NCBI GenBank assembly: GCA_951213105.1
Contig: OX578134.1
Span: 137,168,293 to 137,232,292, forward strand
Source: Amaurobius ferox
Lineage: Eukaryota > Arthropoda > Arachnida > Araneae > Amaurobiidae
Direction of reading: 5' to 3'
DNA length: 64,000 nucleotides
Position numbers and translations under genes: made by a program
Notes under the pieces: model-generated
What the model was told of the DNA's origin: nothing
What the model saw: only the letters and a program-made list of their open reading frames with translations
Database searches by the model: none
In this document: in pieces, positions 35,061 through 45,829 of the stretch
How positions within the stretch are numbered: position 1 is the stretch's first letter
Layout of the letters: the number at the start of each line of letters is the position of its first letter

Positions 35061-36250
35061 TACCAAATGAAAATTTATATAAAAGTGCAAATTTGGTGTA
35101 ATTTCAAATAATTATGCGTGTTATTTTCTGCAATTAAACTCAATTTTTGGAATTATTAAGGAATTATTAAATTTATTGAATTATTAAAGAAATAAAGAGA
35201 AAATGGATTTGTGTCTGTAGGGAAAATCATGTGCTACACACGTCAGATTTTTTTTTTTTTACTCTGGTTGTGATACAAATGGATGTAAAAATATAAAATA
35301 TGAATCTGAGAAAACTGATCGGCGAGTCATGCTCATAATATTTTTTTTTCTCTATTGATACTTTATGACAGAACTTTTTAGTTCTTTCCAGATATAATCG
35401 ACATTTTATGACTGCAGTGGTTTCAGTGAACTAAAATCTAGACATCGGATTGAAAATAACAATTCGCGAGCCAATTCTGTTTCTACTTGAGTGGGATAGT
35501 TGTAGAACAAAATCCCCCTTTCAGGGAGAAACTTTATGGCCCATAAAACTTCGCTGTCGATCAGGCACAGCAGTTAAGCTGAATGCAAAATTTAATGCAA
35601 TTGACGTTATAATGTCTTTTTATTTCAAAACAGATTTTTAAAATAAATGCGAAAACTATAGAAACAGAAGTGCAGAAAGACTTTTAGCACTTCCAAAAGA
35701 AAATGAGAAGCAATGAAACGGTTTCAGCATAATTGCTTCAAGAAATAACTATATTATGAGTAGTTGACAATTTCAAGAGAGCTGTTGTCGGACGATTGAA
35801 ACCTATAAGAAGCTGGTCTATAAATTTTCGGATTGACTGATTCAGTTTTCACATGTCTCATACATTAATAAATTTAAATTATGTTTACTGTCCCATACTA
35901 TTGTACAGAAAAAGATTTGCTTTAAAGAAAATTTTCGAATTCTGGGCGATAAGAGCTTTTAGAACGTGAACTCATTTTAAACACTTTTGAAAAGATGTAC
36001 GTGGGGGAAGCGTGTGCATGTGCGTGTGCATGTGCGTGTGCATGTGCGTGTCACAATAACTCAAGAATGTTGTCGCAATAAATATCTTATGTCTAGGTAT
36101 CCAAAACAAGATTTAGATAAAGAATTTATTAATCTCCTTAGTAGAACACGAATTATTCAAATTTTAAGATTTTCACATCAGTTTCGCCTATGGAAAACAT
36201 TAATAATTTTTGATACAATAATGATAATGTATAGAGTAGGGATTATTTAT
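35061..36250. other. Stretch without recognisable genes
   Basis: Contains a short (gtgcgtgtgcat)n tract at about 36012-36050. The frames at 35450-35641 and 35987-36268 have no recognised domain. Confidence 0.4.
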
Positions 36251-36255
36251 TTTAA

Positions 36256-36590
36256 TGGGCAAGGATAGTCCAGTGGTTAAAGCACGAGAATTGCACTCAG
36301 TGGACCCGAGTTCAATTCCCGGCGCTGCACAAAACTATCTTCGTGTCTAATCAGAATAGGGATACGTAAAATTTGTTGGTTCGAAAGTCCTTCCGAGAGG
36401 ATCGTGACAGGGGAAGGAGGGTACTCTCCCTGTAGATGTCACCCCCCACTGGGTTCCGGCCTACATTCGGTGACAGTTGTGCGCAGAAGTCCAAACTCAC
36501 TTACTTGTGGGGGTGCTTCTAAGTAGCGAGGCAGTGGCAAATTCTTTCTGCATGATAGGCATGACATTAACCAACCAACCATAGGTAATT
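36256..36590 (+). mobile_element. tRNA-derived SINE (family S1 head and core, different tail)
   Basis: It has a tRNA-like head with A box 'gatagtccagtggttaaagc' and B box 'gagttcaattccc'. The core 'agtccttccgagagg' and 'gggaaggagggtac' matches the S1 copies. Its 3' half differs ('cacttacttgtgggggtgc') and it ends in a 'ccaaccaacc' tail instead of 'tctcaacaacaac'. I could not define a clean TSD. Confidence 0.75.
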
Positions 36591-36606
36591 TGACTTATTT
36601 TATTTA

Positions 36607-36980
36607 TATTAATAGTAATTCAATAAATACAATACACTTTGTACGAAAAATAAGGAGAACTTGAGCAACGTATATATTGTGCTTATGCTGCATTATAGTT
36701 GTTATTTGTGCTTATGCTGTATTATTGTTGTTATTTGTGCTTATGCTGTATTATTGTTGTTATTTGTGCTTATGCTGTATTATTGTTGTTATTTGTGCTT
36801 ATGTTGCATTATTGTTGCTACTTATGCTTATGGTGCATTATTATTGTTATTTGTGCTTATGGTGCATTATTGCTATTATTTGTGCTTATGGTGCATTATT
36901 GTTTTTATTTGTGTTTGCTGCATTATTGTTGTTATTTGTGCTTATATACGTTGCTCAAGTTCTCCTTATTAATAGTAATT
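36607..36980. mobile_element. Short LINE-derived insertion with outward 3' ends, flanked by a direct repeat
   Basis: The sequence 'tattaatagtaatt' occurs at 36607-36620 and 36967-36980. The left end, read on the minus strand, is the LINE 3' terminus ('acgttgctcaagttctcctt' and 'gtacaaagtgtattg'). The right end, read on the plus strand, is the same terminus, shortened (36943-36970). The centre is a minisatellite whose units include 'tgcttatgctgcattattg'. The layout is the same as in the 19-23 kb insertion. The long hydrophobic frames (36661-37067) are minisatellite translations. Confidence 0.7.
36665..36945 (+). repeat. 29-bp minisatellite, unit around 'ttatttgtgcttatgctgta'
   Basis: About nine units with the core 'gctgcattattgttgttatt' and 'tgtgctta'. 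The unit resembles the LINE 3' untranslated sequence at 19220-19250 (minus strand), again with 'tatgctgca' next to 'ttatttgtgctta'. Confidence 0.85.
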
Positions 36981-36984
36981 ACAG

Positions 36985-37560
36985 CACGAACATTCTCCTA
37001 TGGACAGAATGCTCGTATTTGTGACTTTAGAAAAAAATCTTTTGTTAAAAGTTTCCTTCGCTCGTAAATCGTTGTTTCCCAAAAGAAAACGACTTACTTT
37101 TTCAAACTTTTCTTTATTAAAAAGAAATGCCCAGGAAATATTTTACAGTATATGATTTACTACAATATAATATTCCTTCTGACAGTGACATTTCAACAAG
37201 TAGATGACATCGGCAAGAAAGTATTTTGACAAGGAAAAAAATTTATCACACTTTTCTCTAGACAAAATACTGAGCAAAAAATATATCTCATCATCTTGTA
37301 CCGAAATATGTGACTTAAAAATCATTTCGCGATCTTATTCCAAATATCGCCCAAGAGACTTTTCTACTATAAGATTATAATTTATTGACAAAAAATGCTC
37401 TCGAGTTGGAGTTGGGTTGGAGAAACGTTTACTTTTACTGAATGGCAGTGCTCTAGATGCCCAGAAATTGAAGCATGGAATTTAACTGATATATAACATG
37501 GTATATAACATAGGCTCCACATAGAATATCACTTCTAAGAGCGTTATTTTCCAAATAGGC
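36985..37560. other. Stretch without recognisable genes
   Basis: Only the short frame at 37143-37325, without recognisable content. Confidence 0.4.
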
Positions 37561-37569
37561 CTACGCGTA

Positions 37570-38437
37570 TACAGGGTGTCCCAAAAAGATTGAAACGCGC
37601 TTTAATTCTTTACCTGTTGGAAATAAGTGGGCAATGTAACTTGCAAAAATGTTGAAAGTAAGGTAGGATATAAGACTACGTCAATGAAATAGTCCTCCAA
37701 TTCATTTTCAAAAAGTTATACTTTTTAAATTTTTATACGACCCACTTAGACAAATTTGGTCTATTAGAATTTTTTTATTTTTAATGCAACAAGATTATTA
37801 AGAAAACCTCATATCTGTATCTTTAAAATTGAGCGAGTTATATTTAATTGAAAATTGAACATTGTGAATGTAGACCATATATCAAATTAGAAATGTAAAT
37901 TTTTGATGTATCACAAAAAAGATAAAACTGGATGATAATACATAGAAGAACCCCAAACGCGTAGTGAGTATCACTGCTTTATATGATCTCTATCTGTGTA
38001 ATGCTTTATTTAGATGCATTTGTGATACAAAATTTAGACACATATTAACGTAGTTTTGATCTAAACAATTTCCATCGTCAATTTGTTTATGATCCCTATT
38101 TTCACTGATGAAACAGCCTTTCAGATGGTACGGAAAAGTGGCATAAGTCATATTGTTTCCTTTATCATAATTTAGTTGATTTTAAAAATACAAATATGCG
38201 ATTTTTTTAATGATCTTGTTGCATTAAAAATAAAAAATTTCTGATTGAACAAATTTGTCTAAGGGGGTCGTATAAAAATTTAAAAAGTGTAACTTTTTGA
38301 AAATTAATAGGAGGACTATTTCATTAACGTAATCTTATTTCCTACCTTACTTTCAACATTTTTGCAATTTACATTGCCCACTTATCTCCAACAGGTAAAG
38401 AATTAAAATGCGTTTCAATCTGTTTGGACACCCTGTA
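37570..38437. mobile_element. Mariner-type MITE with long terminal inverted repeats
   Basis: It starts TA then 'cagggtgtcccaaaaagatt' (37572) and ends with the inverse, 'aatctgtttggacaccctg' (38435), then TA. The arms stay similar for roughly 260 bp ('ttctttacctgttggaaata', 'ttacattgcccactt' inverted). No transposase is present. A 'cagggtgtccc' end with a TA duplication is typical of mariner-type families in arthropods. Confidence 0.85.
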
Positions 38438-38599
38438 TATCCCTAATTTTGCGCTAACAATATAGGGTATACCGACGCACTGTACAAAACATACGAAAAT
38501 AATATCATTATTACAGGAAATGGATCGATTTCTGATTTTTTAAGCCAAAAATTTTGCAAACTAAAAGAGTATGAAAGTTGGATTTGAATCCAAAATCGT

Positions 38600-39240
38600 A
38601 CTGTACCCACATTTTCCCTTTCTAGTACTATGTATAGAGTAAATATTGTTTACACGAAAATTTTCGGTTTCGTGATGCTGATGCCAATAGAATATTTTAG
38701 GACCTCTTGAACACTCTTTGACTATTTTTAAAGTGATATCCCTCTGTCTGTTTGTGGCTGCCACATATATTAATGGATTTTCACGAAAATTTATATTCGG
38801 CTTTGTTATCCAAAAATCTAGAACTAAATGGAATTGTTTGAAATTCGAGTAAAACGAAATTTATTCGAAGTTTTATACCTTCTTAACGTGGCAGCATGGA
38901 ACAAAATGTAACACAATCATGCATGAAAGGGATTATTTATGATTCAATGATCACAAAACTTAATAGTTTCAATAACTGCAGTGAAAAATAACAGTGATAC
39001 AATTTTTGTGTTCATGACCTTATCCTTCCTTGGATGAGGAGGGCCATGTACCCCCGGGGGTACGTTGTGAATATTGATATCAATCGAAAGATCTTTTTCA
39101 AACCTGTGATGATTTTGACCAATGATACATATTTTTTAAAACATTTCTTGTAAAATTTACAAGAGAAATCACAATCTACTTGAAAATGGATTCTAGTATG
39201 AAAAAAGACGAGTAGAGTCTTACCCACTCCTCCTTTACCA
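38600..39240 (+). repeat. Family B dispersed repeat, copy 1
   Basis: The blocks are a hairpin-like start, 'cgaaaattttcg' (38656-38668), 'gatgctgatgccaata', 'gacctcttgaacac', 'ctgtctgtttgtggc', 'attaatggattttcacgaaa', 'taatcatgcatgaaaggg' and 'aagtgcttttaaaa' downstream. Related copies are at 43965-44600 (plus) and 55980-57541 (minus). Confidence 0.7.
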
Positions 39241-39321
39241 AGTGCTTTTAAAATCTATAGTTGCAAAAAATACAAAATACCGAATATTTACCTCCCCAAA
39301 AAAATAAAATACAAAATACTC
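39221..39321 (+). repeat. Direct repeat flanking the solo-LTR region, left copy
   Basis: It contains 'tttaccaagtgcttttaaa' and 'aaaatacaaaataccgaa', and is matched by 41091-41195. The two lie on either side of the LTR and foldback segment in the same orientation. Confidence 0.65.
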
Positions 39322-39501
39322 CAGTTAATTTATGTTGCTTTCAGAACACTTCCCATCGAGAAAACTGAACCGCGCTGTGGTTAAATCAGAATGGAAAGAA
39401 AAGGTCCTTTACCAATGAAGTAAGGTTCAAAACAATAAATTCTACCTCAAAGAGTTCTCGAATTTATGCAATTTTCGGCATAATACTCACAATGATAATA
39501 T

Positions 39502-40860
39502 TGTTGCGAACGCGCAATTTTCCCTTTAGCGCATCATCTTTCGTCTGTCTTGAAGGCCAAGCGAAGAAGATACAGTCCATGAAGTCAGCATGACGTGACG
39601 ATGAAGTGAGCCCAGAGTTTCCAGGATTTCCCAGTTAGAATAAGGTTTTCCAGATTTGAAAATTTATCGTCAATTTGGCGACATTTAGCGACTTCCGGAA
39701 TGCTCCAGAAACTTCTCGATAGAACGATTATTCTTTGAGATAGAGATTTCCAAAAGTTTCTGTTGAGAGACTATAAATAGGACCCAATTCAGTGATGACT
39801 CCCATCACTGAATTGGGGAGCTCAGTTGACGAGTGGACAATATACGAGCTGCAGTGAACTGTAACGTTTGTCAATGTTTTTGAGAATAGTAACCGTTGTT
39901 TTGTGAAAGTTTCGCCAGTGTTTAGAGAATATCATCGCTTATTTTGTGTAATTAGTGGAGCATTTGTGCTGTTTGATTGACTATATTGTTCCTGTTTACT
40001 TTGTGCTTGTGAATAAACGTAAGTTATCCAGAAACTTAGACTCGTTCTTGTATCCTGCGTATGCACCCACGATCCTAGAGGATACGTTTAAGGGTGAGCG
40101 TCAGTAAATTTTCTGCCCTATCCGCGCTTTGTTAACTTTCGCGGCACACATATTTCGCCGAAATTCTGCTCAAACAGTTGAGAAATATTTTCTTATAGAT
40201 AAAATGCAATGCTTATATTATATTAAAACTAAATATAATACCAAATAAAACATAAACCCAATAAAATATTTTTGGTGCTGCCATCTGTTGTCGTAATTTA
40301 ATTCATACCGACTATTTTTATTTTTTAATGAACATTTTTAAATGTCTATTCCTTCTAATACGCTTTTAAATACAACAACAGATCATGTATAATGCCATAA
40401 TCACGGAAACGTAATTGAACTTGGACTTGAAGACAAAGGAACTTGAAGATAAAACTGCAGTCCTCAGTGATGTACATTTAGATCCTTTATCAAATTTATA
40501 GAATGATAAATTACCTTTCCGTGATTGTGGCATTATTATATATGATCTGTTGTTGTATTTAACACTGTATTAGAAGGAATAGATATTTCAAAATGTTCAT
40601 TAAAAAATAAAAGTAATCGGTATGAATTAAATTACGACAACAGATGGCAGCACCAAAAATATTTTGGATTAAAATAAAAAATATATTCTATGTTTTTTGG
40701 GGCATTGAATTTAGTTTTAATATAATCTAAGCATTGCATTATATCTTTCAGAAAATATTTCACAACTGCTTAATCAGAATTTCGGCGAAATATGTGTGCC
40801 GCGAAAGTTAACAAAGCGCAGATAGGGCAGAAAATTTACTGACGCTCACCCTTAATAACA
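39502..40860 (+). mobile_element. Solo LTR of the Ty3/gypsy family, interrupted by a foldback element
   Basis: It starts 'tgttgcgaacgcgcaatttt' and contains the promoter-like 'tataaatag' (39771-39779). Its R/U5 blocks 'tattgttcctgtttac', 'gtgaataaacgtaagttatc', 'cagaaacttagactcgttct' and 'tgcacccacgatcctagagg' match the LTRs at 46798 and 62013 (minus). The 760-bp foldback element sits just before the 3' end, which resumes as 'taataaca'. Without the insert the LTR is about 595 bp. A possible 4-bp duplication 'atat' flanks it. No internal region lies next to it. Confidence 0.8.
40088..40855. mobile_element. TTAA-flanked foldback MITE
   Basis: TTAA (40088-40091 and 40852-40855) brackets 760 bp. 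It starts 'gggtgagcgtcagtaaattt' and ends with the inverse. The arms extend about 340 bp each and contain 'gcggcacacatatttcgccg' and 'ggtgctgccatctgttgtcg', inverted in the right arm. The centre is about 80 bp. There is no transposase. Confidence 0.85.
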
Positions 40861-41345
40861 ATATAATACCAAATTTTAAAAATTAGAACGAAATTTCTTA
40901 AATTCACAAAGTTAGAATTTGCATTATAAACCTACTGTGGCGACAGCTGTTTGAAACGCGAACGGAATTTTTTTGTCATTTGGTACTTTGCACTTTCAAA
41001 ACGAAAAATCATATAAATAAGTAATGTTATTACCTAGGTTATTACAGCCATTATATTTGATTTTCTGCCAGATAAAAATAAATGCTTTACCCTCTTACTC
41101 ACTTCCCCTTTACCAAGTGCTTTTAAAGTGTATAGTTGCGAAAAATACAAAATACCGAAAATTTGCCTCCTCAAAAAAATAAAATACAAAATACTTAAAT
41201 CCTCGAGAGACGATATATCAAATGCATCATAGTATATGAAAAGTTAACTAGAATATCAACCACAAAAATTCTATTCAACAAATAAGATCTTGCCAAAAGT
41301 TTGTAAAGTCCACTTCTACAAAACGAGTTAAGAATTTATTTCGTC
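40861..41345. other. Short stretch without genes; right copy of the flanking direct repeat
   Basis: 41091-41195 matches 39221-39321. Nothing else is recognised. Confidence 0.5.
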
Positions 41346-41480
41346 CCAGTAGATTAATGGATAGAGCAACGTCTGGCTAGTTTGATGATCCATGGTCCAT
41401 AACCCGGTTAGGACTTCAGTTCTGTATAATGGCGTCCGAACAGCCTAACCCTACACATTAGATGGAGTGACAGCAGCAGT
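41346..41480 (+). mobile_element. tRNA-derived SINE (family S3), short copy
   Basis: Head 'taatggatagagcaacgtct' followed by 'gatccatggtcc', then the body 'ataatggcgtccgaacagcc' and 'taaccctacacattag'. It corresponds to the copy at 23640-23930 on the other strand but lacks its middle part. Confidence 0.6.
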
Positions 41481-41699
41481 GAAATTAAATAGGAAAAAGA
41501 CCAAATTTCGATTTTCCCGAAGACCTTACAATTTATGACAGCGATTTTTAGCGATTACGTGTATTGCAAACCTCAGATTGCTAGCTTGTAAAAAATGAGA
41601 GGTAATTCAAATCGGAAGTTTAAATTCGATTTGAAATCTGAAGGAGAAGAATACAGAATCATTCCACTATAAGAATTAAGAAGTTGGTCCCAGTAACTG

Positions 41700-41872
41700 G
41701 ATACAACGTCTTCATATTTGTATTCATTAACGTATTGTATGTTTATGTATATTGTCTAAGTATGTCTGTGTATGCCTATGTGTTGTTTTATGTGTTTTTC
41801 GCGCTCGGCCGTTGTAACAGCTCCACATCCCTTGGGTGAACTGAATGGCATGGATAATAAATAACTAAAAAA
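41700..41872 (+). mobile_element. LINE 3' end fragment
   Basis: It ends 'cggccgttgtaacagctcc', 'ccttgggtgaactgaatggc' and 'ataataaataac'. This is the same 3' end layout as at 3430-3487 (a gccgttgtaac block, a cctttg/cttggg-gtga block and an A-rich AAAT-type tail). It is more diverged. Confidence 0.6.
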
Positions 41873-41879
41873 ATGGGTA

Positions 41880-42010
41880 AAGCGTCATCTGACTAGTTTA
41901 AAAATGGGAGGTTCAAACTTCGACTGGGGTAGGAGCTCCAATTCTATATAAGCTATTTATAGTGGCCCGTTTAATAAATGACGCTGATTGCCACAGTTGA
42001 ACAATGCTAC
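41880..42010 (+). mobile_element. Diverged S3-like SINE
   Basis: It contains 'agcgtcatctgactagttta', a B-box-like 'gaggttcaaacttcg' and 'tagtggcccgtttaataaat', which align in order with the S3 head and body. Low-confidence family member. Confidence 0.45.
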
Positions 42011-42024
42011 AGGAAATTAATTTT

Positions 42025-43060
42025 TAACACTTTCCAACATTGTTACAAAGTGCTTATGACATTGTTCATTCTATCTGTCTGTCCGTTCGCACGATAACTG
42101 CCGTAAAAATGACTTTATCAAAATGAAATTTTAGTATGTTGTTGAGACGGCCTATAGGACTTATGGGAATGTAAAAGAATAATATCACCCAATTAGTTTT
42201 GGACTAAACCCGGGTTAAAAAAATAAAATACATTGAACCCTATGAGATCTAATTTTTCAAATATTTTTAAGCGAAGTTAAAATTTACAAATTGCTTTGAA
42301 AATTTTAGGAAATATTCAAATTATCACGTAAAATGTGTAAAAAAAAATTCTTCGAAATATGTTAAGTAGTTTTTTAAATAAAAATTGAAATAATAATTAT
42401 ACCCATATTATATGAAGAGATCACGTGACTCGTTGCAAAATAAAATAAGGCACCCACTTTTTTCACTTAGTGGAAATCGTGATTTTTAAGGAACGTTTAT
42501 ATTTATATTTAGTGTTTCATCCGTCCTAAAATCGTTTTATTTTTGCATATTATCTGTGTCTCTAAATTCTGTGCCTATACAATATTTTTGTATTTAAATG
42601 ATCCCTAAACTTCGATTATTTCGACAACGAAGCCTAATTTTAACGTATGCAGAATGTAAACAAATCAACGATTGTAAGATGAGTTGTATAAGAATTACTG
42701 AGTTTTTCAACGCAAAAATTTAGCTCTGGAGTCTGGAACATGTTGTTGTTGTTGTCGTGTCCCTAACATTACATTTAAGGAAGAATGTGTGCACTGCAGT
42801 CTAGAACATAAATGATATGAATGAAATATTCATTGATTTTACATAGAGAAGCAGACGATTTAAAGCATTGCCTTTTTCGATGAAGTTTTAAGTTTCCAAG
42901 TAAAATAAATTATTGTAGTACTGTGATAATTTAAAAATTAATCACCGCTGAATGTATCGCATTTTAGAAATATTTAAATAAAATTGCATTTCAGTTGGAA
43001 AGTGTTTCATAATCAAGGCTTGATTATGAAACACTTTCCAACTGAATTAACCTTTCTTGA
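42025..43060 (-). repeat. C/R1 element, inverted copy with internal deletions
   Basis: On the minus strand: R1 module (43030-42830), then the C module ending with a (CAGA)-tract (about 42070-42085) and the stem-loop at 42027-42055. A small inverted duplication of 'tgattatgaaacactttcca' at 43000-43045 forms a short palindrome at its R1 end. 'gttgttgttgttg' at 42744 is a microsatellite-like interruption. Confidence 0.65.
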
Positions 43061-43064
43061 TTAA

Positions 43065-43743
43065 CCTTTCTTGATAAAATAATTAAGCTGCTCAAATAAT
43101 TCGGATGTCAAAAGCAAATTTTATTTTAACCACAGGCTACATATTTAATTTTATATTTAATTTTTTCTACATATTTAATTAAAAGCCAAGAAAAAGATTT
43201 ATGCCAAAGAGTTCTTACTGAATTTTTTTTTTTTTTTTTGGTATTTGTTTTATTTTACTTACATACACTTTTAAAAATTTGACAGAGTATAAAACACGTT
43301 TGAAAACGCGACCAGAACTGAAATACATAATACAAAATACGTAACTTTTTCTGTATTTTGTATTTGAAAAATATTTAAGTTCCCCGGTCTTTAAATGGGT
43401 GCATTTGAAGAAAAACGGCAAAAAATTCTATAACAATCATCCCATAATTAATAGACCCTTAGCAGCCCATAAAACCGAAGTCTATATATCTAAGTCATGA
43501 TATCCGAACATAAAAGCAGTTCTTTTCTTTATAACACAACATAATATATCTCTTATACAAAACCGCCAAAGAAACGATGAAATAATATCTTTCTATCGAG
43601 ATTTGGCGAAAGAATCTTATTGTGACTGTTAATGATAGGAAATACCAATCATGAGCCAACTGATAAAAAAAAAACAGGAAAAGTTGTGCCAAATCGGGCA
43701 GATGGTTAGAATTACAAAGGGAACAATAGTATAATAAAAAGAC

Positions 43744-43779
<36 letters not shown>

Positions 43780-43960
43780 TCAGCAAATAAAGCAATACGT
43801 CCCAGTAGAAATGAATGAAAATAAAATATATGAACCTGGCAGAAATCCCTTGGTATAAAGTGTCGTGGAATAATCTAGGAATAATGAGTGGAAAATCTGA
43901 TGTGAGCAAGGCCTGACTTCACACAGACTCTAATAAATTTATTTTTGTTTATTCATTCTA
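43065..43960. other. Stretch without recognisable genes; (ATA)n microsatellite
   Basis: An (ATA)n tract lies at about 43745-43776. The short frames reflect T-rich sequence. Nothing else is recognised. Confidence 0.5.
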
Positions 43961-43964
43961 TGTA

Positions 43965-44600
43965 ATATAATATAGAGAAAGTATTATTTTTGCGAAAATT
44001 TTCGATTTTGAGATGCTGATGCCAATATATGTGTTAAGACCTCCTGAACACGTTTTGACTATTTTTGGTGTGATGATCGTCTGTCTGTCTTTATGTCTGT
44101 GGCCGATTTCTTGTGTGCACGATATCGGCCCCAAATATTAATGGATTTTCCCGAATCTTTATATCCGGTTTTTTAATCAAAAATCTGGAATTAAAAATCG
44201 AAACTTCGAAATTTTATATTTTCCTAACACGGAAGTATAGGGGGAAAATGTGACATAATCATGCATAAAAGGGTTTATTTATAACTCATCACGTGACTTA
44301 ACGGGTTCAACCATTCTTGTGAAAGATAGCCGCGAAACATTTTTTTTTTTGTTCGTCACGTCATTAGATCCCATTGGGGGGCAAGTTACCCCTCCCCCCC
44401 CCCCCGCAGGAAGTACATTGTCAAGTATAGTATCAATCGAAATATTTTTCCAAACCGTTTAAAGTGAAGGGTAATACCCAACAGTTGCAATCACTTGGAC
44501 CCACGACACCGATTTTTCGAATATTTTCTTGCAAAATTTGAAAAACAAAATGAATTCTGGTATGAGAAAATCGAGTTGTCCCACACTCCATTTAAGTTAA
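43965..44600 (+). repeat. Family B dispersed repeat, copy 2
   Basis: The blocks 'cgaaaattttcgattttgag', 'gatgctgatgccaata', 'gacctcctgaacacg', 'gtctgtctgtctttatgtct', 'attaatggattttcccgaa', 'ttcgtcacgtcattag' and a G/C-rich bend at 44376-44405 are in the same order as at 38600 and in the reverse complement of 57541-55980. Confidence 0.75.
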
Positions 44601-45785
44601 GCCAAAAATTATTTTATATTGAATTTTTTGACTAATAGGCTATGAAAATTAAGTTTGTATCTAAAACCGTACTGTATCTAAAATTGATTTAAGTAAAACT
44701 GTATCTAAAATTGATTAATTCATTTATTTTTATTGTAAAATTACATATAGAAATTATTTTCCACTGGTTGTCTTTATTTTTTATCATTTCCACAATTAAA
44801 GTAGAAATAAAAGAAAACAAGGTAAAAAATTGTGGAATATCTTAGATTTTATGAGACTTCAGAAATGGCTCATAAAACAGAATTGAGTCATTTAAGAGCA
44901 TTAGAGAAAATTTCACTCCGAAGCGCAAAAAAGTACACGAGAGATTTTTAACTCAGTTTAAAGTAAACTCCATCCACTAAAAGAGTAAAGCATACTCTCC
45001 CGATGCTTTCCTGATAATTTGGGACATATTTTTACGAAAATCCCAAAGGAGTAAAATATCATCGAATTTTATCCTACGGGAAAAAAGTTTTGACATCAAC
45101 ACATAGAAAAATAAAATTTTAAAATATAATTTCTTTTTATACTTTCCTGCTGTACCGAAACCCTTTGTCTCTATATTTACTTATCAGAAAAGTGAAGTAT
45201 GTTACTTTTTTTATTCTAACTTGAATATTATCAAGGAAACCATATTGATCTAAGACAGCGTATATAACATAACTGAAATATTGTTAAAATGCAATAGAAT
45301 CCCATCTTTACGTAGGTGTGACAGCTGATAAAAAAAAATTATACATACCATATATCGATCTGCACTATTTTGAAAACACTGCTAGCATAATACATTATAA
45401 ACTACCTAAAGTGTAAGTCCCCGCTCAACTTTCTCATACGTTGATATTTTTTTTTAAAAATCTCAAAAACTGCTATTGAAAAAACTAAAATAATATAAGG
45501 TCTTCGTATAGATACAACATGCAATAAAATTTTAAGTCAGTCAACCAGTTTCGAAAGTAAAAAAACAGTCTTCTTCTTCAAGACAAGGAGAAAGCGAAAC
45601 TTCACTTTTTCAAGCTAAAGTACCTATATAAGAGAGTGGCGACAAGGGGTATACTGAGCATGGGCCGACGCTATTCTTGCACCAGATAAGGTAATCTACG
45701 TCACGTCTTGATTACCATGAACTGTCGAAAATCGCCAAACTAGCTGCTCCATGTCGATTATTTTATTTTTGATTACTTATTATAC
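44601..45785. other. AT-rich stretch without recognisable genes
   Basis: I see nothing coding and no repeat that I can name. Confidence 0.4.
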
Positions 45786-45788
45786 GTA

Positions 45789-45825
45789 GAGTGCTTATTT
45801 AAAACGGGGTTTTAAATAAGCACTC
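45789..45825. repeat. Perfect 17-bp-stem hairpin with a 3-base loop
   Basis: gagtgcttatttaaaac (45789-45805), loop ggg, gttttaaataagcactc (45809-45825). It lies just upstream of the gypsy integrase remnant. Confidence 0.85.
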
Positions 45826-45829
45826 TTCG

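Noticed and set aside
36661..37067. Hydrophobic Cys/Ile/Val-rich frames of 103-122 residues resembling membrane proteins
   Set aside because: Three overlapping frames over the same minisatellite. The composition comes from 'ttattgttgttatttgtgctta' type units.
39771..39810. A separate promoter or gene start at the 'tataaatagg' box and the inverted 'cccaattcagtgatg' repeat (39782-39816)
   Set aside because: It lies inside the solo LTR and is best read as its own TATA box and a short hairpin near the LTR transcription start.
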